Source: Hymenobacter armeniacus (GTDB taxonomy: Bacteria > Bacteroidota > Bacteroidia > Cytophagales > Hymenobacteraceae). Taken from it: a stretch of 64,000 nt of DNA. Under the pieces are notes generated by a model, which worked only from the letters and a program-made list of their open reading frames with translations, made no database searches and was not told where the DNA came from. The translations under genes were made by a program, and so were the position numbers. The stretch spans positions 806,001 to 870,000 of the forward strand of contig NZ_JACXAC010000002.1 of NCBI RefSeq assembly GCF_014699055.1, written 5' to 3'. Positions 1-7,917 of this stretch are shown here, piece after piece. Every line of letters begins with the position of its first letter. The first letter of the stretch is position 1.

Positions 1-2
1 TG

Positions 3-236
3 GAGTCGGCCCGCTGGGTCACGGGGGAGTGGCTGCCCCGTGCCGCTGCCCTGCTCAGCCCCGCACGCCTGCGGGTGGCCTTCCTGGTGGCGCCCGTGCG
101 CGCCGAAACCCTGCGCGACGACCCCACCCTGCGCGCCGTGATGGAAGCTGCCTACGCCCCGGGCCACGCCTTCGACCTGCGCACCTTTACCGACGAGGGC
201 GCCGCCGTGGCCTGGCTGCTGGGGCGGCTGGGGTAG
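3..236 (+). CDS. C-terminal end of a STAS/SEC14-like protein (partial)
   Basis: The reading frame is open from the window edge and ends at TAG 234-236, leaving about 77 residues. The visible part alternates hydrophobic strands and helices (LRVAFLVAPV, then an acidic stretch ending AVAWLLGRLG). This resembles the C-terminal half of the small STAS-like proteins common in Hymenobacter, whose last helix carries a similar EAxAWL motif. That is recognition by feel, not by a catalytic motif. It could be another small alpha/beta protein. No partner gene is visible and no function is claimed. Confidence 0.4.
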   Translation, partial: ESARWVTGEWLPRAAALLSPARLRVAFLVAPVRAETLRDDPTLRAVMEAAYAPGHAFDLRTFTDEGAAVAWLLGRLG

Positions 237-443
237 GGGCGCCCCCGCTGCACACCAAGCTGCGGGCAGGGAAACGGCCGCCAGCCGCCGGCCAGGAAAA
301 CCCGCGCGAAACTGGTTGGGCGCGTGCGAGGAAAATGAAATAGGGTTTAGGTAAACGAGGTGGGCTGGCGGATGTAAAATGGTCATTTTTATGTGGTAAG
401 CGCGGGGTTTGCGTATCTTTTCCGTTCTCTCTCCCCGCATGCC

Positions 444-2822
444 ATGGCTTCCGACCATACCCCTCCGACTCCGTGGACCAACCCCGCCGACCCGCACGAG
501 GCCCTGCGCGCCTTGCGGGCCCGCGCCGAGCAGCGCCGCTACCTCGTGACGCAGGCCGCCGAGCAGCACACGCCTGACGACGTGCGGCGGCTGCTGCAGG
601 AGTTGCAGGTGCACCAGATTGAGCTCGAAATGCAGTACGAAGAGCTGCTGCTGGCCCAGGCCGACGCCCAGGCTGCCCGGGCCGAGTACCACAACCTCTA
701 CGATTTTGCCCCCATCGGCTACTTCGCCCTCAGCCAGGGGGGCACGGTGGAACAGCTCAACCTGTGCGCCAGCCAGCAGTTGGGCGCGGTGCGCCAGCGG
801 CTGTTGGGCCGGCGCTTTGCCCTGTTTGTGGCGCCGGCCGAGCGCCTGGCGTTTGGGCAGTTTTTGGCCAAAGTGTTTGCCAACGACAGCACCCAAAGCG
901 CCGAGTTTGCCTTGCAGCGCGAAGACGGCAGCACCTTCTACGCCCAGCTCGAGGGCCTGCGGGCCCAGCGCGCCGAGGAGCTGCAGTGCCGCCTGGCCGT
1001 GCTGGACGTGACGGCCCGGCGCGCGGCAACGCAGCAGCTGGCGGCCAGCGAAGCCCGGTTTCGCAAGCTCTTTGCCGACAGCAACGACGCCGTGGTGCTG
1101 CTGCAGGGCCACCAGTTTGTGGATTGCAACGCGGCCGCTTTGCGCTTGCTGGGTGCGCACGCCAAAGAGCAGCTGGTGGGCCGGCCCGCCTGGGCCCACG
1201 CCCCGGAGCACCAGCCCGGCGGCCAGCGCACCATCGACCTGTTTCGCGAAACCACCGAGGCGGCCATTCGCACGGGCTCGCAACGCTGCGAAGCGCTGAT
1301 GACCAGGGTAACGGGCGAGGAAATCTGGGTCGAGGCCGTGCTCACGCCGATTGAGCTGGGGGGGCTGCAGCCGCTGGTGCACATTCTGTGGCGCGACGTG
1401 ACGGCCGCCCGCGCCGCCCGCGAAGAGCTGCGCCTCAGCCAGGAGCGCCTGCAAATGGCCCTGGCCGCGGCCGAGAGCGGCGTGTGGGTGTGGGAGCTGG
1501 CGGGCCACCAGCTGCATTGGGACGCCCGCGCCCAGGCCATCTTCGGGCTGGGCTACGACCCCGGGCCGGTGTCGTTTGAGGTGCTGCGCGGCGCGGTGCA
1601 CCCGCAAGACTTGATTGAAATGGCGGTAGGGCTCAAACGCTCCCTGGCCGAGCACCGCCCCTTCGACTTGGAATACCGCATTGTGTGGCCCGACGGCACG
1701 GTGCGCTACGTGGCCGCGCTGGGCAAGGTGGTGCACGACGAGCGGGGCCACCCGCTGCGCCTCATCGGCATCATGCACGACGTGACGCCCCGCCGCGAAG
1801 CCGAAAACGCCCTGCGGCGGGAAAAAGACTTCACCGAAAGCCTGCTCGACAACTCCGTCGATGGCATTCTGGCCCTCGACCGCCACGCCCGCATCACGGC
1901 CTGGAACGCCGAGGCGGCCCGCTATTTTGGGCTGGAAGCCGCCGCCGTGCTGGGCCGCCCCCTGTTCGACGTGCTGCCCTCCTTGAGCGAAACCGCCTGC
2001 CTCGACGTGAGCCGGGCGCTGGCCGGCGAGCGGGTGACCTGCCTGGCTCAGCCCTTGCTCGTGCGCCCCGGCCACTTCGACGCCTACCTGGTGCCCCTGA
2101 AAGCCAACGGCGAGGCCGAACCCAGCGGCGTGCTGGCCATCATTCGCGACGTGACCGAGCGCGACCGCCTGGCCGAAGAAGCCACCCAGCTGCGCCTGCG
2201 CCAGCAGCAGGAGGTGCTGGCCGCCATTCTGGCCACCCAGGAAACCGAGCGCAAGCGCATTGCCGAGGCCCTGCACAACGGCCTGGGCCAGCTCCTCTAC
2301 GCCGCCAAGCTCAGCCTGGAAAACCGGGCCGCCCGGCCCGCGGCGCCCGATGCCTCGCTCAAGCTCCTCGACGACGCCATTCGGGCCGCGCGCACCATTT
2401 CCTTCGAGCTCACCCCCGGCGTGCTCGAAGACTTTGGCCTGCACACCGCCCTGGAGGCGCTGGTGAAACGCATGGGGCCCACCGGCCTGCCCGTGCGCCT
2501 GCACCTGCTGGGCCTGGAGCAGCGCCTGGCCGCGCCGGTCGAAATTGCGGTGTACCGGGTGGTGCAGGAACTACTCAACAACGTGATGAAGCACGCCAAC
2601 GCCACCGAGGCGGTGGTGCACGTGGTGCGCGAAGGCCACCGCCTCGAAGTGAGCGTGGAAGACAATGGCCACGGCTTCGCCCCGAGCACGCTGGCTAGCC
2701 AGCCGCTGGCGGGCATTGGCCTCTCGGGGGTGCGCAACCGGGTGGCGCTGCTCGGCGGCGAGCTCAGCATTCAGTCGCGGTTGGGCCAGGGCACCATCGT
2801 CAGCTTCGAGCTGAACGTGTGA
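444..2822 (+). CDS. Multi-PAS sensor histidine kinase (HisKA_3/NarL-type)
   Basis: A 792-residue cytoplasmic-looking sensor kinase with no clear membrane segment. An N-terminal charged coiled-coil stretch (about 15-80) is followed by about four PAS/PAC modules (about 80-190, 205-330, 335-460 and 465-575). A HisKA_3 dimerisation helix has the phospho-acceptor His at about 611 (EALHNGLGQ). The ATPase domain has an N box near 707 (QELLNNVMKHAN), a G1 box (DNGHGFAP) and GIGLSGVRNR. Kinases of this type normally phosphorylate LuxR/NarL response regulators, but none is adjacent. ATG 444 is preferred over the in-frame ATG 393, because a -7-like TATCTTTT (414-421) lies between them. The signal sensed is unknown. 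Confidence 0.85.
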   Translation: MASDHTPPTPWTNPADPHEALRALRARAEQRRYLVTQAAEQHTPDDVRRLLQELQVHQIELEMQYEELLLAQADAQAARAEYHNLYDFAPIGYFALSQGGTVEQLNLCASQQLGAVRQRLLGRRFALFVAPAERLAFGQFLAKVFANDSTQSAEFALQREDGSTFYAQLEGLRAQRAEELQCRLAVLDVTARRAATQQLAASEARFRKLFADSNDAVVLLQGHQFVDCNAAALRLLGAHAKEQLVGRPAWAHAPEHQPGGQRTIDLFRETTEAAIRTGSQRCEALMTRVTGEEIWVEAVLTPIELGGLQPLVHILWRDVTAARAAREELRLSQERLQMALAAAESGVWVWELAGHQLHWDARAQAIFGLGYDPGPVSFEVLRGAVHPQDLIEMAVGLKRSLAEHRPFDLEYRIVWPDGTVRYVAALGKVVHDERGHPLRLIGIMHDVTPRREAENALRREKDFTESLLDNSVDGILALDRHARITAWNAEAARYFGLEAAAVLGRPLFDVLPSLSETACLDVSRALAGERVTCLAQPLLVRPGHFDAYLVPLKANGEAEPSGVLAIIRDVTERDRLAEEATQLRLRQQQEVLAAILATQETERKRIAEALHNGLGQLLYAAKLSLENRAARPAAPDASLKLLDDAIRAARTISFELTPGVLEDFGLHTALEALVKRMGPTGLPVRLHLLGLEQRLAAPVEIAVYRVVQELLNNVMKHANATEAVVHVVREGHRLEVSVEDNGHGFAPSTLASQPLAGIGLSGVRNRVALLGGELSIQSRLGQGTIVSFELNV

Positions 2823-2924
2823 GGTGCTTTCGGACTGATATTTGCGGCGTTAGCGGCCCAAGACTTTTGGCGACGTAAGCCCGGCGCCGGGCGATGTTTG
2901 CGAACCTATTCGCGGGCGCCGTTG

Positions 2925-2932
2925 TACGTTTG
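2925..2932 (+). promoter_or_regulatory. -7 promoter element for the di-heme peroxidase gene
   Basis: TACGTTTG matches the Bacteroidota -7 consensus TAnnTTTG exactly and lies 46 nt before the start codon at 2979. A TTTG at 2897-2900 could be the -33 box, but the 24-bp spacer is longer than usual. Confidence 0.5.
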
Positions 2933-2978
2933 CAGGCACATGGTTCGGCTTTGCCAGCCACACAGTTAGCGTTGCTTT

Positions 2979-4094
2979 ATGCGGTTACACACGTTTACTT
3001 TTCGGATGCTGGCGGCGGGCGCCGCCGTGTTGCTGGGCCTGGCCGGCTGCAAACACGACGCCGACTTGGTGGATCCCGAAGGCCCCGTGGTGAAACCCAC
3101 CGCCTACGTGCTCGACGTGCCCCGCTACTTCCCCACGCGGCCCGCCGACCCCGCCGACAACCCCCTCACGCAGGAGGGCGTGGCCCTGGGCCGCCAGCTG
3201 TTTTATGAGAAGGCGCTGTCGCTGAACAGCCAGGTGGCCTGCGCCAGCTGCCACCGCCAGGAGCTGGCCTTCACCGACGGCCTGGCCCGCTCTGCGGGCG
3301 TGAACGGCAGCCAGACGCGGCGCAGCGCCATGGCCCTGAGCAACCTGGCCTGGGAGCCCAAGCTGATGTGGGACGGCTCGGCCACCGGCCTCGAAACCCA
3401 GGCCCGCCTGCCCATCGAAAACCCGTTGGAAATGCACCAGAGCCTGAGCGCCGGCGTGGCGCGGCTGCAGGCCACCAGCACCTACCCGGCCTTGTTTCGC
3501 AAGGCCTTTGGCAGCAGCACCATCACCGAGGCCAACACCCTCAAGGCGCTGGCGCAGTTTGAGCGCACGCTGGTGTCGAGCAACTCACGCTACGACCAGT
3601 TTCTGAACGGCAACCGCACCGCCCTCACGCCCACCGAGCAGGAGGGCCTAGTGCTCTTCACCACCCACCCCGACCCGTTGAAGCGCATTCGGGGCGGCAA
3701 CTGCGGCGACTGCCACTCCGGCCCGCTGCAAACCAACCTCACCTTCAGCAACAACGGCCTCGACGCTGCGCTGACGGATTTGGGCCTGGGCGCCATCACC
3801 GGCCAAGCCTCCGATAACGGCAAGTTCCGGGTGCCGTCGCTGCGCAACATTGCCCTCACGGCGCCCTACATGCACGACGGCCGCTTTCCCACCCTCGACT
3901 CAGTAATGGCCCACTACAACGAGCACGTGGCCCTGGGTACCCCCAACCTCGACCCGCAGATACAAGTGGCCAGCAACACCGTGGGCGGCACCCGCCTCGA
4001 CCTGACCAAGGCCGAGAAAGCCAAAATCGTGGCCTTCCTGCGCACCCTCACCGATTCTACCTTCATCAAGGACCCGCGCTTCGCCAAGCCCTAG
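2979..4094 (+). CDS. Di-heme cytochrome c peroxidase (MauG/CcpA family) lipoprotein
   Basis: 371 residues. The N-terminus is a lipoprotein signal with lipobox LAGC (Cys24), so the protein is probably anchored in an envelope membrane. There are two c-type heme motifs, CASCH at 88-92 and CGDCH at 242-246, as in bacterial di-heme peroxidases that reduce H2O2 with electrons from cytochrome c. The region after the second heme (FRVPSLRNIALTAPYMHDGR) is typical of the family, including the distal Met. The length is slightly above the classical 320-350. It stands alone; the next genes encode small metal-binding proteins. MauG-like oxidase activity cannot be excluded. Confidence 0.85.
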   Translation: MRLHTFTFRMLAAGAAVLLGLAGCKHDADLVDPEGPVVKPTAYVLDVPRYFPTRPADPADNPLTQEGVALGRQLFYEKALSLNSQVACASCHRQELAFTDGLARSAGVNGSQTRRSAMALSNLAWEPKLMWDGSATGLETQARLPIENPLEMHQSLSAGVARLQATSTYPALFRKAFGSSTITEANTLKALAQFERTLVSSNSRYDQFLNGNRTALTPTEQEGLVLFTTHPDPLKRIRGGNCGDCHSGPLQTNLTFSNNGLDAALTDLGLGAITGQASDNGKFRVPSLRNIALTAPYMHDGRFPTLDSVMAHYNEHVALGTPNLDPQIQVASNTVGGTRLDLTKAEKAKIVAFLRTLTDSTFIKDPRFAKP

Positions 4095-4124
4095 GGCCAT
4101 AGAGCCGGCGCGGGGCGCAGTGCG

Positions 4125-4132
4125 TAAATTTG
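4125..4132 (+). promoter_or_regulatory. -7 promoter element for the metal-binding lipoprotein
   Basis: TAAATTTG is a perfect TAnnTTTG match 54 nt upstream of the ATG at 4187. It supports that start over the in-frame TTG at 4130, which would overlap the element. Confidence 0.5.
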
Positions 4133-4186
4133 CGGTTCGGTGCGGCCGCCGGCACTTCTGCCGCGGGTGTTGCCACCGCTTGCCAT

Positions 4187-4423
4187 ATGCGTTTTTCCCT
4201 TCGCGCCATCTTCTTTTTGGGCTTGTCGGCCAGCTCGCAGCTGCTGAGCAGCTGCGAGCAGCAGAAGCCCGCCGCTGCCGCGCCCGCTACCAGCACCAGC
4301 GCGCCCGCCCCGGCTCCGGCCGCCCAAGCCCGCTACGAGTGCCCCATGGGCTGCGCCGGCAGCCAGAGCAGCCAGCCCGGCAAGTGCCCCACCTGCGGCA
4401 TGGACCTGGAAAAGAAGTCTTAA
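4187..4423 (+). CDS. Small lipoprotein with heavy-metal-binding domain
   Basis: 78 residues. It has a signal peptide with lipobox LLSSC, an Ala/Pro-rich linker, then the sequence YECPMGCAG...PGKCPTCGMDL. This matches the heavy-metal-binding domain (HMBD/YHS-like) found in copper and cation efflux proteins, where the two Cys pairs bind a soft metal. The usual YxCPMHP motif is changed to CPMGC, which adds a Cys in place of the His. The neighbour at 4572 is a copper-chaperone-like HMA protein, suggesting a small metal-handling unit. The metal is not known. Confidence 0.75.
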   Translation: MRFSLRAIFFLGLSASSQLLSSCEQQKPAAAAPATSTSAPAPAPAAQARYECPMGCAGSQSSQPGKCPTCGMDLEKKS

Positions 4424-4491
4424 GCCGGCAGCTTGGCTGGATTCTGCAAGTTTTGGCCGCAATTTTATGCCCCGGCCGGGCCGGCAGCGGG

Positions 4492-4523
4492 TAATTTTGA
4501 CGCGCTGAATGGGGTTATACCCC
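4492..4523 (+). promoter_or_regulatory. -7 element and leader palindrome before the HMA gene
   Basis: TAATTTTG (4492-4499) is a perfect -7 match. It is followed at 4511-4523 by the inverted repeat GGGGT-TAT-ACCCC, just inside the predicted transcript. G-tract palindromes of this kind are used by some copper repressors (CsoR-type), so it may be an operator. No regulator gene is nearby. Confidence 0.35.
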
Positions 4524-4571
4524 CAGCGGCCGGCCGCCTCGTGCCGGCGTTCACCTTCAATTTGCTTCATC

Positions 4572-4787
4572 ATGTCCACGCTTCGTTTCAAAACCACCAT
4601 CAACTGCGGCGGCTGCATCAAAGCCGTGACGCCCTCGCTCAACCGCGAAGTAGGCGCCGACAACTGGCAGGTCGACACCGCCAACCCCGACAAAATCCTC
4701 ACCGTGACCGGCCCGCAGGCCACCGCCAGCCAGGTGGTGAAAGCCGTGCAGGACGCCGGGTTCGAGATTCAGCCGCTGGCGCAGTAA
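4572..4787 (+). CDS. Heavy-metal-associated (HMA) domain protein, copper-chaperone-like
   Basis: 71 residues forming a single ferredoxin-like HMA fold. The metal loop TTINCGGCIKAVTP carries the CxxC pair used by CopZ/Atx1 proteins to carry Cu(I). The usual Met before the first Cys is replaced by Ile-Asn. ATG 4572 gives the standard family length and starts just before the first beta strand. A leader palindrome precedes it and a strong bidirectional terminator follows. Confidence 0.8.
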   Translation: MSTLRFKTTINCGGCIKAVTPSLNREVGADNWQVDTANPDKILTVTGPQATASQVVKAVQDAGFEIQPLAQ

Positions 4788-4810
4788 GCGCCGGAGCAGG
4801 CAACAAAAAA

Positions 4811-4841
4811 GGGCGCTTCCGCATCGGAAGCGCCCTTTTTT
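4811..4841. terminator. Bidirectional rho-independent terminator
   Basis: An 11-bp perfect stem (GGGCGCTTCCG / CGGAAGCGCCC) with a 3-nt loop is flanked by six A residues on the left and six T residues on the right. It lies between the converging genes ending at 4787 and 4857, so it can stop both. Confidence 0.9.
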
Positions 4842-4856
4842 GTTCTTACTGCCCGG

Positions 4857-5969
4857 CTATTGCACCACCACTTTGCGGCTGGTGAGCTGGTCGCCCACTT
4901 GCAGCTTGACGAGGTAGGCGCCGGCGGGCAGGCTGCCCAGCGGAAACTGCTGCGCGCCGCTCTGCTCGGCCGCGGCCAGGGAGCGCACGCGCTGGCCCAG
5001 GGCGTTGTACACGGCTAGCGACACCGGCTGGCGGCCGGCCGGCACAGTGTAGGCCACCGTGGAGGAAGCCGCCGAAGCCGGGTTGGGATACACCTGGAAG
5101 TCGAGGCCGCTGGCCACGGCGTTGCGGTTGGCCAGCACGCCCGTGCCCAGCGCAAACGCCACCGCCTGCGTGCCGGCAATGGTCGTGAAGTCGGGGTTGC
5201 TGCCGAAGGCCGTGGTGCGGCCCGCCACCTGCGGAATCACGTCGGCGGTGATGAAATTGCCGTTGCTGTCGGTGAAGGCCGCGAACAAGTCGAGGCGGCT
5301 GCCGGCGCCCACCGTGGTGCTGCCGTTGTTCAGCACCGACAGCGGAATCTCCACTTCGACGCCCGTATTGGTGGTGTTGGCGGCCAGCGACACGGTGTTG
5401 GTGTAGGCGAAGCGCGTGCCGGTGAGCACGGCCGTGGTGGCCGTTACCACGGTGCCGCTCTTGTTGCCCTGGCCCACGTAGGGGTCGGTGCCCACGGGCG
5501 ACGTGCCCGTGCCCGTCACGTACGACACGGCGCTGAAGTACACGTCGCTGGCGCTAGGCCCCACCACGGCCCGGATGCCGTAGTCCACCTGCAGGTCGAG
5601 GGTGGGGCGGTGAGCCAGCGGCGAGCCCGTGTCGAGGCCGCCGGGCAGCTGGGTGCCGGCCGGCACACCCGGCCGCGCGGGGGTGTTGAAATACAGAATG
5701 AACGAGCGGTAGGCGCCGGCCGTGGACGACTCGCCCGAGCCCACCAGCATCAGGTTGAGCGTGGTGGCGGTGTAGCCCACGTAGAGGGCTTTCAGGCCGC
5801 GGTCGGGGTCGAGGTGCGTGCCGGTGTAGGAGCCAGCCAATTGGTATTTGCCCACGCCCGTGCCGATTTCAGCTGCCGAAGCCACGCCGTCGACCGTAAA
5901 CTGAGCACTGGCGGTGAGCGAGGCCGCCGTGAGGGCGCCCATCGCAAGGAGAGTACGTAAAGGTTTCAT
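4857..5969 (-). CDS. T9SS-sorted secreted protein of unknown function
   Basis: 370 residues. It has a signal peptide (cleavage after about residue 22, TASA-QF), a central beta-rich region of about 260 residues without a recognised catalytic motif, and a C-terminal type A sorting domain of the type IX secretion system (YPNPAS..., VYNALGQRV..., LPAGAYLVKLQVGD.....RKVVVQ). It should be exported and attached to the cell surface or released. The body (FTVDGVASAAEIG, LNLMLVGSGESS) resembles outer-surface carbohydrate-binding or structural modules. It lies 72 nt downstream of the GH53 gene on the same strand and may be co-transcribed. Confidence 0.75.
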   Translation of the reverse strand: MKPLRTLLAMGALTAASLTASAQFTVDGVASAAEIGTGVGKYQLAGSYTGTHLDPDRGLKALYVGYTATTLNLMLVGSGESSTAGAYRSFILYFNTPARPGVPAGTQLPGGLDTGSPLAHRPTLDLQVDYGIRAVVGPSASDVYFSAVSYVTGTGTSPVGTDPYVGQGNKSGTVVTATTAVLTGTRFAYTNTVSLAANTTNTGVEVEIPLSVLNNGSTTVGAGSRLDLFAAFTDSNGNFITADVIPQVAGRTTAFGSNPDFTTIAGTQAVAFALGTGVLANRNAVASGLDFQVYPNPASAASSTVAYTVPAGRQPVSLAVYNALGQRVRSLAAAEQSGAQQFPLGSLPAGAYLVKLQVGDQLTSRKVVVQ

Positions 5970-6041
5970 GGGAATTTGGGTGTAAAGGTGAAAAAATAGA
6001 ACATAGGTCAGGTAAAAAGCGAGAAGGCCGGGCGTTGGTTT

Positions 6042-7790
6042 TCACAACTGCACGATTTTGTGAAACTCCGTGTGGTCGCCGAGCGAGACTTTCAGCAGGT
6101 AGGTGCCCGCCGCCAGCGCGGGCGCATCCCACTGCAGGGCTTGCGCGCCGGCCGCCAGGCGTCGGGGGGCCTGCACCACGCGCAGCAGCTGCCCGCTGAG
6201 GCTGAACAGCGACAGCTGCACGGTCTCGGCCCGCTCCAGGGCGAAGCGGATGGTGCGCGCGCCGGTGCCGGGGTTGGGGTACACCTGCGCCACCGACCGG
6301 GCCACGGCCGCCGCGGGCGAGGTGGCCGACACGGCCGTGGCCACAAACTCCACGTCGTCGAGGCTGGCCGTTTCGTTGGCGTGGGCGTTGGAGCGCAGCC
6401 CGATTTCGCACTGCCCGTTCGTGACCACGATGCCCGGCACTTCCACGCGCTCCCAGTTGCCGGTGGCGGGCAGGGTGGTGGCCCGCTCGGTGCCGCCAAA
6501 GCCGCTGGCGTAGAGCTGGCACTGCGTTTGGCCGCCGCTGCTTTGGCCCCAGGCCCGCAGGGTGTAGGTGCCGCTGGGCAGGTTGGTGAGCAGCTGCGAG
6601 GTGCGCACCTGGTAGGGCGTGGCGCGCTGGTGCCCCAGCTGGTAGGAGCTGGAGTAGCCGTAAAACTGGGTCAGGTCGGCGTCGGCGTCGCCGGTGGTGG
6701 TCCAGCCCAGCACGGTTTGGGTGGCGCCGGTGTACTCAAACCCGGGGTTGTAGACGAGGCCGCGGGCGGGCGGGGTGTTCAGAAAGGCATTGAGCGCCGC
6801 CGTGGGCCGGCCGCTACTGCTCCACATGCCCAGGCCGTAGTTCATCCAGTTGTAGGCCTGCGGCTCCCAATAGAGCACGCCCAGGCCTTTGCCGCCGGGC
6901 ACGGCGCGCACCTTGTCCAGCAGGTCGAGCAGCATTTGCTGGGTGGGGATGGGGCGGTTGGCGGGCATGCCGGTTTCCACCACCATTACCTCTTTGCCGG
7001 GGTAGCGGGCCACCATGTCGTTCAAGTTGGTTTGAATCTGGGCGTTGAGGGTGGGCCAGTTCACGTCGGTGGGGTAGTGCGACATGCCGATGACGTCGAA
7101 GCGCGCGCCTTTCAGCACCAGGTCGTCGAACACGTTGCGGAAGTAGGCGTTATTGAAGCCGTTGGCAATGTGCACGATGACTTTGCTCGTGGGGTTCACG
7201 GCCTTTACGGCGGCGTAGCCCCGGTCAATAACCTGGGCGAAATTCTGCGGGTTGAGGGAGCGCCGGCCCTCGGGCCACAGCATGCCGTCGTTGGTTTCGT
7301 TGCCCACCTGCACCCATTCGGGCACGATGTTGTTGTCTTTCAGCGAATCCAGCACGTCGTAGGTGTGGTTGTACACGTCGGTCAGCAACTGGCTGAAGGA
7401 GTGGCCGGCCCAGGCGGCGGGCTTGGTTTGCTGGCCGGGGTCAGCCCAGCTGTCGCTGTAGTGGAAGTCAATCATGAGCCGGAAGCCCAGGTTGCGGGCC
7501 CGAATGGCTTTGGCGATGACGTCGTTTTTGCCGTTCCAGCCGCCGGCCGGGTTCACCCACACGCGCAGCCGAATGGCGTTCATGTCGTGGTCGCGCAGCA
7601 AGCGAAACAAGTCCTGCTGCACACCCGCCTCGTTATAGAACAGGTAATTGGCCCGCTCCATCTCCGTAATCCAACTGATGTCGGCCCCCTTGGCAAAGGG
7701 CGCCGGCGTTTGGGCCTGGGCCGCCGGCCCGCCCCCGCCAAACACGGCTAGCAAGGTCAGGAGCAGGAAAAGGAGTACGGGTTTGGTCAT
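6042..7790 (-). CDS. Arabinogalactan endo-beta-1,4-galactanase (GH53) with T9SS sorting domain
   Basis: 582 residues. A signal peptide is followed by a GH53 TIM barrel (about 30-350) that hydrolyses beta-1,4-galactan, the main side chain of RG-I. Family marks are GADISWITEMER at the start, the acid/base Glu in QVGNETNDGMLWPEG, and the nucleophile Glu in VMVVETGMP. A beta-sandwich, probably carbohydrate-binding, occupies about 355-480 (VYNPGFEYTGAT). A type A T9SS sorting domain ends the protein (YPNPGTGARTIRF ... AGTYLLKVSLGD). The enzyme therefore acts outside the cell. galK and galT lie a few kb away, fitting use of the galactose released. Confidence 0.9.
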   Translation of the reverse strand: MTKPVLLFLLLTLLAVFGGGGPAAQAQTPAPFAKGADISWITEMERANYLFYNEAGVQQDLFRLLRDHDMNAIRLRVWVNPAGGWNGKNDVIAKAIRARNLGFRLMIDFHYSDSWADPGQQTKPAAWAGHSFSQLLTDVYNHTYDVLDSLKDNNIVPEWVQVGNETNDGMLWPEGRRSLNPQNFAQVIDRGYAAVKAVNPTSKVIVHIANGFNNAYFRNVFDDLVLKGARFDVIGMSHYPTDVNWPTLNAQIQTNLNDMVARYPGKEVMVVETGMPANRPIPTQQMLLDLLDKVRAVPGGKGLGVLYWEPQAYNWMNYGLGMWSSSGRPTAALNAFLNTPPARGLVYNPGFEYTGATQTVLGWTTTGDADADLTQFYGYSSSYQLGHQRATPYQVRTSQLLTNLPSGTYTLRAWGQSSGGQTQCQLYASGFGGTERATTLPATGNWERVEVPGIVVTNGQCEIGLRSNAHANETASLDDVEFVATAVSATSPAAAVARSVAQVYPNPGTGARTIRFALERAETVQLSLFSLSGQLLRVVQAPRRLAAGAQALQWDAPALAAGTYLLKVSLGDHTEFHKIVQL

Positions 7791-7917
7791 GTCAGGAAGG
7801 GGGAATGGCGGCCGCGTAGCCCACCCAGCGAGACAGGCGGGTACAGGGATTTGAATTTACGAATTTTTAAGGCGAACGATTGTACTTATTGCAAAGAAAG
7901 TTGCCTTGTGCGGGGCT

